Below, in pieces: positions 45,537 to 56,960 of a stretch of 64,000 nt of DNA. A program made the position numbers and the translations under genes. Every line of letters begins with the position of its first letter. Within the stretch, counting starts at the first letter, position 1. The notes below the pieces were generated by a model. That model did not search any database. It was not told the DNA's origin and saw nothing but the letters and a program-made list of their open reading frames with translations. The stretch is from Scilla litardierei (Eukaryota; Streptophyta; Magnoliopsida; Asparagales; Asparagaceae): NCBI GenBank assembly GCA_030789695.1, contig CM061135.1:111298301-111362300 (forward strand). The letters run 5' to 3'.

Positions 45537-47296
45537 TTAGATTTTTGGAACCCAAACCCAAGTGGAATTTGGCTTTCTAATATAATCATTAGAATAAACA
45601 ATAGAGTGCATATAAGTAGAAATATAATTATTTCTATCTTTTAAACAAGAAACCTTAGGAACCCATATACTAATTGTAGTAGGTTTCCTAGGAAATGTTT
45701 TTGAAATGTTAGTAACATTTCTTTGTGAAGAAGAAATAGGAGTGTTCACTTTCTTTGAATAAATGAATGCGTGATTCTTCTTTTGTGGTTTAACAAAAAT
45801 TGTTTTTCCACAGAAGGAAGAAGTGTTATAAGTCTTGAGTGTATCCTTATTAGAATATCCCAATCCTTGTCTATGATTTGCTGGATATTGAATTCTAAGT
45901 AAATCATCGAGATTAGTCTTTCCTTTGTTAAATTTATCAACATTGGAAGACATCTTATCGTATTTCATCTTTAGTGATGAAATATTTTTATCCAATTCGG
46001 ATATTTGTGTATGAAGTTCTAAATTCTTAGTTTTGAGAATATCATTCTCTTTACTAAGATCCAAATTTTGAGAAGATGTATTCTCAACAAGTATGGAATT
46101 TGGTGTAGTGTTTTTAGAAGAAGATAATTCATGATATTTAATAAGAAGATTATCATTATTCTGTTTCAAAGATTTATGTTGATTATTCAACTTTTTGAAA
46201 CGAGAATAAAGATCTTTCAATGCTTCTAATAATTCTTCATTATTAAAGGAACTTACCTCTTCTTCTTCATCTTGTGCCATAAAACACATATTGGCATTTT
46301 CATTATTGTCATCTTCATCATCTGAAGATTCATCCCAAGTTGCTGCAAATGCTTTCTTCATCTTATCAAACCTCCTTTCTCTTCTGGATTGATCGTTGTT
46401 GGAAGTTTTGAACTTTGCTTTGAGAAATGGACAATCTTTCTTCATATGTCCTGGCTTATTACAATTAAAGCAAAGAGAAGAATCAGTATTTTTAAACTTA
46501 TTATTATACTTACCTTTTTGAAAGAACTTTCTGAAGTTCTTGGCAAAGAATGACATGTCATCATCTGAATCTTCATTATCTGATGTTGTATTGAAGGCGA
46601 GTACTTTCTTCTTTTGATTTGATTCTTCTTTCGCATCTTGCAATGTAACTTCATGTGCCATTAGGTTACCAATTAGATCTTCCATTGATAAGGTGAAAAG
46701 ATCATTGGCTTCCTCAATAGCAGTGATCTTTGGACGCCATTCTGGGGAGAGTACTTTAAGAATCTTGCGTACCTGATCAAGAGAAGAGTAAACTTTTCCA
46801 AGAGCAGTAAGAGAATTAATAATGTTAGTGAACCTGGTGTTCATTTCTCCAATCGTCTCTTTGTCTTGCATCTTGAACAACTCATACTTATGAACCAAGG
46901 AAGCAATCTTGGTTTCCTTTACTTTACTGGTACCTTCATGAGTTACCTCAAGTATGTGCCAAATTTCCTTTGCACTTTTGGCCTGAGATACTCGATTAAA
47001 CTCAGTTTATCCATAGCGTAGAATAAAGCAATCATGGCCTTTGAGTTGTTGGTCTTTGCAGTTTTGTCGTTGGTGGTCCAATCAGCAACAGGTGTTTCTG
47101 GCTTTGTGTATCCTGTCTCTACGATGTCCCAAATCTCATAATTCATACTTTGGAGATGAATCTCCATTCGTATTTTCCAATATGAGTAATTTGAACCATC
47201 AAATAGAGGAGGACGAGTTTGAGAGTGCCCTTTAGGATGCTGATTGTAGTTGTGTGGAACGACGTTCATGTTTGATGTTGAGGAACTTGCTGCCAT
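45537..47296 (-). pseudogene. Copia gag with zinc knuckle, broken
   Basis: The start is ATG at 47296, about 20 bp past the primer site (MAASSSTSNMNVVPHN). The first part has the copia gag signature RPPLFDGSNYSYWKIRMEIH. One base is lost near 47007 (after FYAMDK), which ends this frame early at 46943. The rest continues in another frame to 45537: LVHKYELFKMQ, then VLSPEWRPKI, a CCHC zinc knuckle CFNCNKPGHMKKDC (residues 143-156 of the open frame from 46898), an acidic region and a long heptad-rich section. A further frame change lies at the gag-protease junction (about 45540). Gag would form the particle and bind RNA; this copy cannot be made in full. Confidence 0.9.
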
Positions 47297-47301
47297 CTTA
47301 G

Positions 47302-47317
47302 CCTTGATTTGATACCA
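47302..47317 (-). promoter_or_regulatory. Primer-binding site, initiator tRNA-Met type
   Basis: The minus strand reads TGGTATCAAATCAAGG two bases after the LTR; TGGTATCA is the start of the usual tRNA-iMet primer site of copia elements, the rest is less conserved. Confidence 0.8.
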
Positions 47318-47319
47318 AA

Positions 47320-48678
47320 TGTAATTCTAGCCTGTAAGGATCAAATACACTAGAGGGGGGGTGAATAGTGTATATTAAAAAATTAACTGTTGCAATTAAA
47401 GAGTTACTTCTAATTGCTTAAGATGTGCAGAAAGTAAAGTATGTAGAAAATGTAAATCAAACGCAAACACAGAGATTTATCCTGGTTCGGATCCTTTTGA
47501 TCATACTCCAGTCCTCTACCCCGTAGAGATTTTCAATCCACTATAATCACTTGCCCCGCAAGCACCAACTTACAAAAATGGCGACACTCCCCGTATCCCA
47601 AACTTTGTACAATCTCAAAAGAGATTCAAACATGTTAAATAAGAAATAGAAAAACACCTATAGCCTTGTTATGAATTTAGAATGAAATTCAAGGATGGTG
47701 TTTTCAAAAGAGACTTCAAGATATATAAGATATGAAATGAAGAACAATACTTGAAGTTCTCTGGTTCATAAAAGAAGAGAGAGATCAATCGATTTCTTCT
47801 TACAATTATGAACACAAACAACTTTCTAAAATGATGTTGAAAAAGATTAAAATTGCTTCAAGGAAGAAAACTTCAATTTCCAAAAGATCTATGATTAAGA
47901 ATCTTGAAGTTCTTCCGTTCTCATAAGAAGAGAGAAATCTATGGATTTCTTCTTGCAAATGAGAAAAGAGCAACTAAGGCAAGATTGCTTAGAATCAACA
48001 ATTCTAGGAAGAAAGAGAGAAGAAAGTTGTGTGGAAAGAATGAGGGGTATGCCCACTTATTTATAGTATTTTTGGGTAGTTATTCTGAGGGAAAATGGTG
48101 AGAAAAGGATTTTCCTACCATTCAGAAACGGTTTGGAAAGTTTCAGAAAAAACGGACACAAAAACTTCATTAGTCGACTAAAGAAGGCTTAGTCGACTAA
48201 AAGTCAAACTTTGGAATTTTTGACTGAAATTTTAACGGTAACTTTCTGAAGTTGACTGAAGACTACTTAGAAATTTTCAGGCCAAAATTCGAAGAAAAAA
48301 TGTTTAGTCGACTAATGTTTGCCTTAGTCGACTAAGACAAAAAAACGTGAATTTTGACTTGTCTGAAAAAGGGTTGGTAGGATATGTTATTAGGAACCTA
48401 GGACTTAGATGGATTTCATATTCAAGGCTCTGAAATCTATAAATATAAAAAAATACATTAGTCCGTAGATTTCCGTAGATATGTATGATGAGCTTCACGT
48501 GAGTATTTGAGATGCCTCTGTGCAAGGATTCCTTATCAAGTGATTATTGTCCAAGTGTGGATATATTGGAAAACTGCACATCTGCATAGATAGAGTGAGT
48601 AGCAATAATAATAGTTGTCACATCAAAATCTTATGGAATAGAATAGGAAAGTGAACATGGGATTATGAAATCCCAACA
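47320..48678 (-). repeat. 5' LTR of the copia element
   Basis: 1359 bp, same length as the 3' LTR. TATA box (TATAAATA, minus) at 48058-48065. Palindrome pairs at 48170/48189 and 48304/48324 lie about 105-270 bp upstream of it, in U3. All four palindromes are perfect here. Confidence 0.95.
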
Positions 48679-48683
48679 AGCTT
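48679..48683. repeat. Target-site duplication AGCTT of the copia element
   Basis: AGCTT at 38363-38367 and 48679-48683. The uninterrupted sequence GTGAGCTTGGTTCCAC is seen in the 5' Athila LTR near 28485. Confidence 0.95.
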
Positions 48684-49005
48684 GGTTCCACATTTAGTTG
48701 CAACTAGTTCACCCAAGTTTCAAGTTTAGCAATTGTGAAACCTACGAATCACAATGATGAGATACGGCAAGTAGCGGGGATTCCTTATCCCCTAAGCGTC
48801 TTTATTAATTTGTTATTCCTTTATTACATTTGAACGACTATGACCGCATATTTGCGAACATTTCTCGACTTTTCCTATAGCCAGGTGATTGAAGAAGACA
48901 CTGTTACTAAGCCTCCCTGTGTTCGATACCCGCCGCCGCTTTACCGTGCGCTTGTGGTAAGACTACAGTGTCGTCGCCCCGGGATGTGTATCCGAGGCGC
49001 GATCA
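48684..49005 (+). repeat. 3' LTR of the Athila-like element, right part
   Basis: Continues from 38367 and ends CGCGATCA at 49005, followed by the ATTCC target copy (49006-49010). Confidence 0.95.
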
Positions 49006-49010
49006 ATTCC

Positions 49011-50105
49011 TTCATTACTAATATGATAAAATGAAATTCTTGATTGCCTCAATCCTCTCTAAAGAGGGTGAGTTAGCAAAACTCGTGTTTAAGGGGAAAT
49101 TTGAGTAAATTGTGGATATGAGGCCTGGACTGAGAAGTTGGGGGAAATGATAACGTGATTTGTGATATTTATTCCCACTCGCATTTACAGGAGTGGAGGG
49201 GACATACGGAGGTTGTTTTATTATGGGAGTCCTCACTTCTGCCAGGGACTGGGGAGCTAAGAGGCCCGGCGTACAGTGCCCGTATCCACTGCGTCATGTG
49301 CTATATTCACCCCAAATTTGGGGTGAAGTCCAGGTCATGGTATCATGCAGTTTACCCAAGTTTCCAATTAATTCAATAATAAAATAAAAGTCTTGTATGT
49401 TACTTCTTCTGCTTACAACACTTCCTTTGTCCTTATCTGATATGCTTGTGATGACGTATATTGAGTTACACTTGTGGCATTAATACCTTCCTTTTAAATT
49501 ATGTTGGTATGAACACTTGCTTTATTACTCGTGCTAACCCTTTTCTTGCAGTCACTCGACATTGGACCGCATGTATGATCCTATTTCTTGGTTATTTACC
49601 TTTCACTATATTACTTAGTTTACTAGTCTTATGTCTCTTGCCTTGCTTTGTGTATTGATAACCTTAACACGGTGTTCCAAATCCAAGTTGGTTCCTATTG
49701 GGGCACACATTGACGTGCTCCTCCCTATTTTTTCAGGTAGCAGGGGTAGTATGGTTGGTGATGACTTGGACTGGGTCTCAGGAGTAGAACTTGGTGTGAG
49801 TTGTAGCTGTGTAGTGTGACATGGTTGTCTTGGGAGGTGGAGAGTGGCGGTGTATGTGTAGTAGTGCACTTGGACTATGTATGTAAATAAAAGTTGTTAT
49901 ATAAATCTGTTGTTGTTGTTCAATGTTATTTATAAGTTGTTTGATATTATAATAAAGCTGCACGTGTACTATCCCAGCATGTACTCAGTGGCCTGTATAT
50001 TCAGTTTCTTCTTTCTCTCTCTTTTCCTCTCTCATCACCCTCACTCTTCCGGATACTTGGAAAGAAAATTTAAATGCTGGGTATTCTGGAGAGCGGGGCG
50101 TGACA
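49011..50105 (+). repeat. Del/Tekay-like LTR, copy A, right part
   Basis: Continues from 27000 after the Athila insertion and ends GGGGCGTGACA. Collinear with 57785-58879 in copy B. The open frames in it (for example 49461-49658) are also present in copy B, but have no recognisable product. Confidence 0.75.
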
Positions 50106-50630
50106 GTTTTTGGTGGTCCATGTAGGTCACCGCACTGCGATGTGTGTAAGGATAGTACATGTAATGCTTCAGTATTTGATTGGGATAGATTAACCCTAAG
50201 GTGGGTAGTGACCTTAGTGACCTTAGAGTTTTAAGTGGTCCACCCTTGCACCCCTGGCTTTAGGGAGTCTGGGGATGAACTTTTGCAGTGTATTATACTA
50301 TAGATGTATATTGTGGATGTACACGTGTATCTATAACTATGTGAACCCCTGTGTATTAGTGCATTTGTTGTGCTAAGAGATTTGAATTATATATGTGAGT
50401 ATACTTGTATTTAGTATATGTATTTATACTTGAAAATCAAGAAGTTGCATGTATCTTGGATGGCTATAGTGGTATATATGTGGGTGTTTATACTAGGTGG
50501 GTAAATACTTGAGCGTATATATATATATATATATATATATTGTCTATATATATATATATATTGTCTATATATATATTGTATATATATATATATATTGTCT
50601 ATATATATATATATATATTGTCTATATATA
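50106..50630 (+). mobile_element. Start of the second Del/Tekay-like internal region, ending in TA repeats
   Basis: Follows the copy A LTR. I do not find the usual tRNA-Met primer site of this lineage; the sequence after the LTR is GTTTTTGGTGGTCCATG, which could hold another TGGT-type site. The last 115 bp are (TA)n tracts broken by TTGTC, into which H5 is inserted. No coding. Confidence 0.45.
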
Positions 50631-50823
50631 TCTATTATACATTTGACAGTGATTTTTGAATCCTATGGCTGACTAGGACAAGCTGACTAGGACAAATACG
50701 TTGATAGAAAGACGGATGAGATTTAATCTTGATGAATCAACGGTGTAGATGTGGTTTTGTGAAAATTGGGAGGGGAGAGGGGATTTTAAATAAACCGTGG
50801 ATTCGAAATTTTAATACCCGCAC

Positions 50824-51041
50824 AATGCAGCAAGTGGATTCGGAAAAGGCTCTTTAATCCACGTGCATCACTCCCAATGCAGCAAGTGGGAGCTTTAAAT
50901 CAGGGGGAAATGTTAATGCCCGGTTAATGAAGCAAGTGAAATTTTAATGCCTAATGCAGCAAGTGGATTCGAAAAGGCTAATGCAGCAAGTGGAAATTTT
51001 AATGCCCTGCCAACGGGCATTGCTCCCAATGCAGCACGTGG
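50824..51041. repeat. Six copies of AATGCAGCAAGTGG in H5
   Basis: Copies at 50824, 50876, 50926 (variant), 50953, 50980 and 51028 (variant). The pieces between them (GATTCGAAAAGGC, TAATGCCC) are also repeated. Confidence 0.9.
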
Positions 51042-51248
51042 GAGCCTGCTGTAATTAATTGCTACTGTGGAAAATGACAAAATAAGGGCACCCACACCCT
51101 AAAGCCATGCACCCACATCAGATTCTTTGGAAAACAATAACCTAACAAAAACTTCAACCTTGCATCTCATTGGTCCAGATCGAAACCTGCAGATTGCCAC
51201 CAAAAACATAATCCCAACCGTTCATCTAAAGCCACTCTCTCTTCACCA

Positions 51249-51275
51249 TATAAAATATAAACCCCAGAACCCTAA
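51249..51275 (+). promoter_or_regulatory. Promoter-like segment in H5
   Basis: TATAAAATATAAA at 51249-51261 followed by AACCCTAA (51268-51275), a telo-box-like motif often found near the start of plant translation-related and histone genes. An ATG follows at about 51383 with a short open stretch. It may be a captured host promoter and leader; the link to the H2A piece downstream is not proven. Confidence 0.35.
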
Positions 51276-52090
51276 ATAATTTTATTTGGAGGAAAAAACG
51301 CAAGAACCCTCCAAACGCCCCCCTCGGTGAGAAATAGCAACCGGCTCTGTCAAGGCTCTGTCAAGGTCGATACTTGAAGAAAGGATGGTCTATCTGGATG
51401 TTGTACTTCGATGTTAAGGTATTCAACTAAATTTTAGTCTGAAGTTTGTTTCTTTTTTGGTATTTTAACTCAAATGTTGCAATTCTTTTCTTAGATTAGG
51501 TTTGTTTCTTTTTTCGGTGTTTTACTCAAAATAGTTATTTCTTTTCATAAATCATTTGTTGGTATGTCTGTAAGTTATTTGAATACTCAAAATAGTTCTT
51601 TGCATTATTTAATCAGGTCATATCCTATATCCTAAATACGAATTTACATTTTTGAAATGGAAATGATTGCACGAGTTCAGCTACAGCTTTTGTAACTCCA
51701 CTTGCGGGCATGTGTTATTTGTTTGATACAGCTTCATGCACGAATGCTTATTTATTTGATCATGGAAAAACTTTCTTATTCTTGCCTCTATACATATATG
51801 TAACCTATAATTATATGCACCATTGATTTAAGGCCAATTAAAAAAAACCTTTATGTTTCACCATTTTCCCATAATACTACCATAAATTTTGAAAATAACT
51901 GAAAACTGCCTTGAACTTTATGTTTCCCAAATTAGTACAATGAAGTTCAAAAACAGAAAACTACATCAACGTTTAGAGTTCAAATTACTTCTTCTAATAT
52001 AAAGTATCTGGATGTCATATAAATAGTTAGATCTGGATGTTATTTCTTTTTTCGGTGAAACATAAATCAATGGTGCATTTCTTTTTTGAT

Positions 52091-52190
52091 GTTGTCCCAA
52101 GGCATGTGCTGCTGGCATTGAGGAATGATGAGGAATTGGGAAAGTTGCTTGCATGCATCACGATCACCCATTGTGGGGTCCTACTGTCAA
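52091..52190 (+). pseudogene. Histone H2A exon fragment captured in H5
   Basis: The frame reads [20 protein letters not shown] and then ITITHCGVL, matching the H2A histone-fold end (VPRHIQLAVRNDEEL-KLL...VTIA-GGVLPNI). The RNDEEL segment, which contributes to the H2A acidic patch, is intact. The match fades after GVL, and upstream is intron-like T-rich DNA, so only about 35 codons (one exon piece) survive. It resembles canonical H2A or H2A.X rather than H2A.Z. Confidence 0.8.
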
Positions 52191-54003
52191 CCATGAGTTG
52201 CGGCCAAAGGAGAAGTCATCAAAGGAGAAGGAAGGGGGCAGTCACCGTCGTATGGTTTCGAGTCTGTAGTTTTTTGTATGTGACAATGGTGCAGATTGAT
52301 GGTGGTTGGATTTGTTTTAATGGAATTTGTCTGCTGTTTTAACATCATTCGTTAGAAATGCTAAACATGTTTTACCGCACGAATTATTTCCAATTATGTA
52401 TTTTAATGTTTCTTTGTATTAGCTGTGTATCTTAACATCTCCAAAGAAAATTCAATCCAATTTGTATGTTATTTTGTATGTTAGCATTTCCAATCAATTT
52501 AAGGCACTTTAATTCGTTTGGACTGTTTATCTATAGGAATCAATGGGTGGGTTGATGCTTGGAAAGAGTATGATTTTGATGTGTGCTAATGATGTTGTGG
52601 AACGTGAAGCGGCAAGGATAGCTAACAAACAGAATGGTGCTTTTAGTATGATTGATTTCTTTATGTTTTGTCAAAAATATTTATGGTTTTTTATAATTTG
52701 TTCTTTCAGTTTTCCATTGAGATGTACGCAATTTAGTTAAATATATTTCAAACATTATGATTTCTTACGCTAATAACAACTTTTAGAAATGATAAAATTA
52801 ATGGCCTTTATTGAAGAAATTGATTTTGAAATTTTTAATGGAGAAGTTTATATTGAACAAGAATCTATTTGGTAATTTGACGTTTTTAATCCTTCAAAAT
52901 CCTTCAAAATCTGTGTGTTCTCAAAATCCTTCAAAATCAGATGAGCAACACAGATACGATTGGAAGCGTTGCTCGAGGTCTCATGCTCAAATCCTTCTTC
53001 AATCTATTTTAATTGGCCAAAAAGGTTTTTCTTCGGGGTATTAATTCTGCTTATTTTCTTCACTTAGGAAGTTACGATTTATGATCTAGAACATCGCAAC
53101 ATGGATTTTATTAAAGTAGTAACCTAAGCTATCATTGTGTTGTTATGGCTAGAAAAGTTGTCCAGGCTCACTTAAGCAGGTTGCAATTTTTCAAAAAAAT
53201 ATTTAGTAAAAAGCAACCAAGCGAGGAAGAGAAAGTTGGTCATCTTATTTTTTTTGTAATTAAAGCGAGTAACCTACACTATTATAGTGTCATTATGAGT
53301 AGAAAAGTTGTCAATGGGCAAAAAATATTTCAGTGAAAAGGAACCAGGAAAGGAAGATAAAATAATCATAAAAAATGTTTAGGAGTATGCCGTGACTATG
53401 TTTCAAGACCATCCATTCACAAATACGAACATTAGCAAATATTCGCGTAAAGGAGTATCCTACACTATTATATGCCGTCAATAGGCAAGTATCTGTTTAA
53501 TTTTTGGGAGACATCATATAATTGTTTTGAGAAAATATTCGCGTAGAGGAGTATACATAATTTTTGTCATATAAAGTTGGTCAAAAAGGGTGTTTGAGAA
53601 GAATTTGCCTTCTAACAAACAAGATCTTTTTTTCATGGGTCAATAGAACTATGCTTTATATGTCTAATTATATTTTGTAAAATAGCAAGTTGAAGTCTTT
53701 TTTACATTGATTTGAAGAAGATCATGTGTTCGATTTGTTTGTGTTTGGATGGTCTGAAAAAACCTTAGCATTTGTTTGTGAGGATGTACCGTGGAAAATG
53801 GGGGGGATAAAAAGTGGCTAGCATTTGGAGAACAGAGATTTTGAGGGGATATCTTAAATGAATTGTGTCCGAGGGCGCGGGCGCCTTCGCAGCTAAATTT
53901 TTGTTCGTTTAGATTTTGCGGGGGAAATAATTTTTAGGGAGAACAAAGATTTTGAGGGTATATCTTAAATGAACCGTGCCAAGGGCACGGGTTATGACTA
54001 GTA

Positions 54004-55073
54004 TATATATATATCTACATGATACGGATATGTAAGTAGGTATGTGTTATACTTGTGTGACTTTGAGACATAGGTGATATGTATATGTTTATTTGTGGAT
54101 GTATATTGGTGTGTACATATAAGCTAGTGGGGACATATGAGTTGTAAGGGTGTGAGTGAGGATATGCACATATGTGGAATGAGTGCATGTATGCGTTTCT
54201 TATCTATTGTAATAAGTTCGTATTCCATGTGGGGAATGCACCGATGTGTGTATATCTATCCTTGTATGGATAGAGTAGTGGAATGTCGATATTGTCTTTG
54301 GACATGAGGGGGGAAGTGTATATGTGTAAATATATGTGAGCTTGTATGGGTAGAGGGTGTAGATATATGTGAGGGAAGTTAATGCATATATATCGCTAGT
54401 GTTGCATTGCTAGGGTATGAATTCCTAAAGTGTTAAAATTTAAATAAATGTGAGTATGTCTATGTCCTGCCTACAAGCTTATATAAACCGGTATATTGTC
54501 TTAATTTGGTATATGGTTGTGGGTTGTATTATTACGTGAAGATAAGTGTTGTGTTGGGGCCATGTATGGTGGGTATGTAGCGAAATAGATAAGTAATGGA
54601 TGCACAGGTAGTGTGAGTAATGCCCCAGGGTGTTTGGAGTAGATGTATCCTATGGTGGGTAGGGGTGCTTTAAACTCGTCCATCCTAAGTTTAGACTCTT
54701 AGCCCTATACCATGCCTAATATGGGATAGGGATATAAGTGTGACGTGTATCATATGTAGGATGTGATGGATATAAGGATTTGAGATTATAGAGTGCAGGT
54801 ATAAATGGGATGGCTGTGGGTTTGCATAGTTTACTGGAGTTATGGTTAATATATATGTGTGTATACGCTTGCCCTGTAGAATGGTGTTTATAGGACCATT
54901 TGTATGTATATGTAGTGCATGTACCCTTCTGTATATAGTGAAATGAAGTGGCATTGTGTATTAGTATGTGAGATGCTTACATGTCGATAAGAGGCGTGTT
55001 ATATCAAGCATGGTATGATTATGTATGTGTGTTATTAATATTGAGCATTTATTGTTATATGCATTATGAGTAG

Positions 55074-55132
<59 letters not shown>

Positions 55133-55695
55133 TGGGTGGGTGGGTGGGTGGGAATGATACTAGATGTGTATGAATTGCACTTATTTGTGTATGTACTAGT
55201 ATGCTAGTAAAAGTGTGGATATATATTGGATGTTATGTATATAATGGTATGGGTAGCTACCGACTACCTGCTAGTATAATTTGAGTAGCTTGACTGTATG
55301 GGTGTGTAACAACAGGATATGTATAGTATGTGTGAATGGGTGTGTGCCTATATATGTTAATGTGTGTGCATGTTGCATGAGTCCTAATACGTATATATAT
55401 GCATGTCTATGTGCATATCTACTATTAGTATAATAGTCTTGTGTGTATGTGTATACATGTATTTGGCTGTATGCAGATTCAGAAATCTATTTATGGTATT
55501 GATACGTATACATATGTGGGTCTATAGTGAGTATGTGCTTGTGGAATATCTATGTGGGATATTGCTTGTTGCGTATATGTGAATATGTATTATAGTTGTA
55601 TGAATTTCTATTATACATGTTACAATGGAGTGTAGGGATGTGTTCATGTGTATGTAGTGTGCAGTATGAGCATATGTAATAATGTGTATATTGGA

Positions 55696-55732
<37 letters not shown>

Positions 55733-56960
55733 TTATACATATCTTTGTTTGTTTACATACTGATCTATCCCACAGGGTTGTTTATCCAGATGTATCTCGG
55801 CGTGCTTTGATTAAATGTATTCTTGATTGTCTGTGTATATATATAGGCCTGTACCAAAGCATGTGTGTATGTATATACATATGCAATGTGGGTGTAAATG
55901 TGGTAGATATGGAATATAGGTGTATACATGTTTGATAAGTGTAAGTGAATGAAATTGTTTAATATGTGGGTATTGAACTGTGTGTATTTGTTTGCACATT
56001 ATAGGTATACGTGTGTGTCGAGTGTAGATGGATATTTATATTTATTTGACTATTATGGCAGTATGTGCGAAGGATATGCAAGTGGCATATGGGAGAACGC
56101 ATTATGTTTGTGCACTTTTGTGTGTATTATGTGTGGTATATGTGCCTATCTGTGTGAGGCAGTAGGTGCATCGCCATGAACGTGAAATTGTGTGTGTATT
56201 TAACTATAATTATGATTGTGGACCTTATGGGATTTGATCATGCATGTGTTAGTACGTGCCCGTAGGAGTGTTTATGGATGTGACTAAATAATGTGTGTAT
56301 ATAGATATTTATGTGCCTGTAAATGTGAGTGAACCCATATGACTAAGTATTGGGTGTATAGGGATCCGGTGTACATACGGTGTGACACCGTGATAGTGAC
56401 CCTGTTTATCAAGTAATGATGTGTAGATTAATGTGTATTATTGTGTGTTTGTGCATGGATATAGACATATATGTAAATATATAAACATGTAGGATGTAAG
56501 TCGTTTATACCTGAATGTATTATGGTATATATGAAAGAGTACCATGTGTGAGTGCCTTGTGGATCAAGATATGGATATGATGTGATGTCATATCACATAG
56601 GTATGAGTAGTGATCTGGATACGTATAATGATACGTATAGAGATCTATTTGTGGTTTGTGTGTGTGTTGTATCTGTTAGTGTATATATATGTGCTTAGAT
56701 ATTTATGTAAAGGATGCCTATGTGTGTGTATATATATGTCGTGAATGCATATAGTGATGTGGATGTGCTACTAGATGAATAATAGGATGTATCTGTGATA
56801 TGTGTGTCATGCAGGTGTGTATGGATTATAGTGAAGCATATAGTGTATATAAGTGTGGTGTAGATATGTATTCTTATTAGTGCTTCATGGGTAGAAAGAC
56901 CATCATACCTAGCTGACCTTTGCCAGGATTCACACCCTAGAAAGTCCGAGGACGGACTTT
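54004..56960 (+). mobile_element. Second Del/Tekay-like internal region, 3' part (copy B)
   Basis: From 55150 it is nearly collinear with 23203-25093 (copy A). Between 54004 and 55149 it is TG-rich DNA without a counterpart in copy A. No coding was found. Copy B joins at ACTTT (56956-56960) directly to position 26171 of the copy A register, so the polypurine tract and LTR start are missing here. Confidence 0.6.
55075..55129. repeat. (TG)n microsatellite
   Basis: About 27 TG dinucleotides, followed by GGGT repeats up to the start of the duplicated block at 55150. Confidence 0.95.

Larger units (their letters stand above)
38368..48678 (-). mobile_element. SIRE/Maximus-like Ty1/copia retrotransposon nested in the Athila LTR
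   Basis: Two LTRs of 1359 bp each (38368-39726 and 47320-48678), flanked by AGCTT target copies at 38363-38367 and 48679-48683. Coding is on the minus strand: gag, protease, integrase, RT-RNase H, then an extra ORF before the 3' LTR. Ty1/copia order (integrase before RT), an initiator-tRNA-Met-type primer site and a long post-pol region with an ORF point to the SIRE/Maximus lineage. By eye the LTRs differ by only about one to two per cent, so the insertion is younger than the host Athila element; gag-pol is nevertheless broken in several places. Confidence 0.9.
27001..49005 (+). mobile_element. Athila-like Ty3/gypsy retrotransposon, with a nested copia element
   Basis: LTRs at 27001-28814 and 36864-49005 (the latter interrupted by a copia element) start TGATCACTCC and end GATCA/GACCA, flanked by ATTCC duplications. 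Without the copia insertion and its extra target copy the element is about 11.7 kb. The primer site matches the 3' end of tRNA-Asp and the RT has Athila-type motifs. The order is RT, RNase H, integrase, then an extra ORF. There is no recognisable gag or protease, and pol has three frame breaks, so it cannot move on its own. By eye the LTRs differ by a few per cent. Confidence 0.9.
50631..54003 (+). mobile_element. Helitron-like element H5 with histone H2A fragment
   Basis: The 5' end TCTATTATACATTTGACAG starts directly after a (TA)n tract. The 3' end has the hairpin CCGTGCC, AA, GGGCACGG, then a short spacer and CTAG at 54000-54003 followed by TATATA. It lies within the internal region of the Del-like array, so it arrived after that element. 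Near the 5' end it carries GACTAGGACAAG and GACTAGGACAAA, which recall the GTAGGACAAAG motif of H3 and H4. Contents: a six-copy 14-bp repeat, a promoter-like segment and an H2A exon fragment. Another exon-like patch at about 52540-52650 (MGGLMLGKSM...) is unidentified. No Rep/helicase is seen. Confidence 0.7.

Noticed and set aside
49461..49658. Possible small gene conserved between copies A and B (49461-49658, 58238-58435)
   Set aside because: Conservation is explained by the duplicated LTR; the frame has no start or domain evidence, and similar frames appear in all reading directions.
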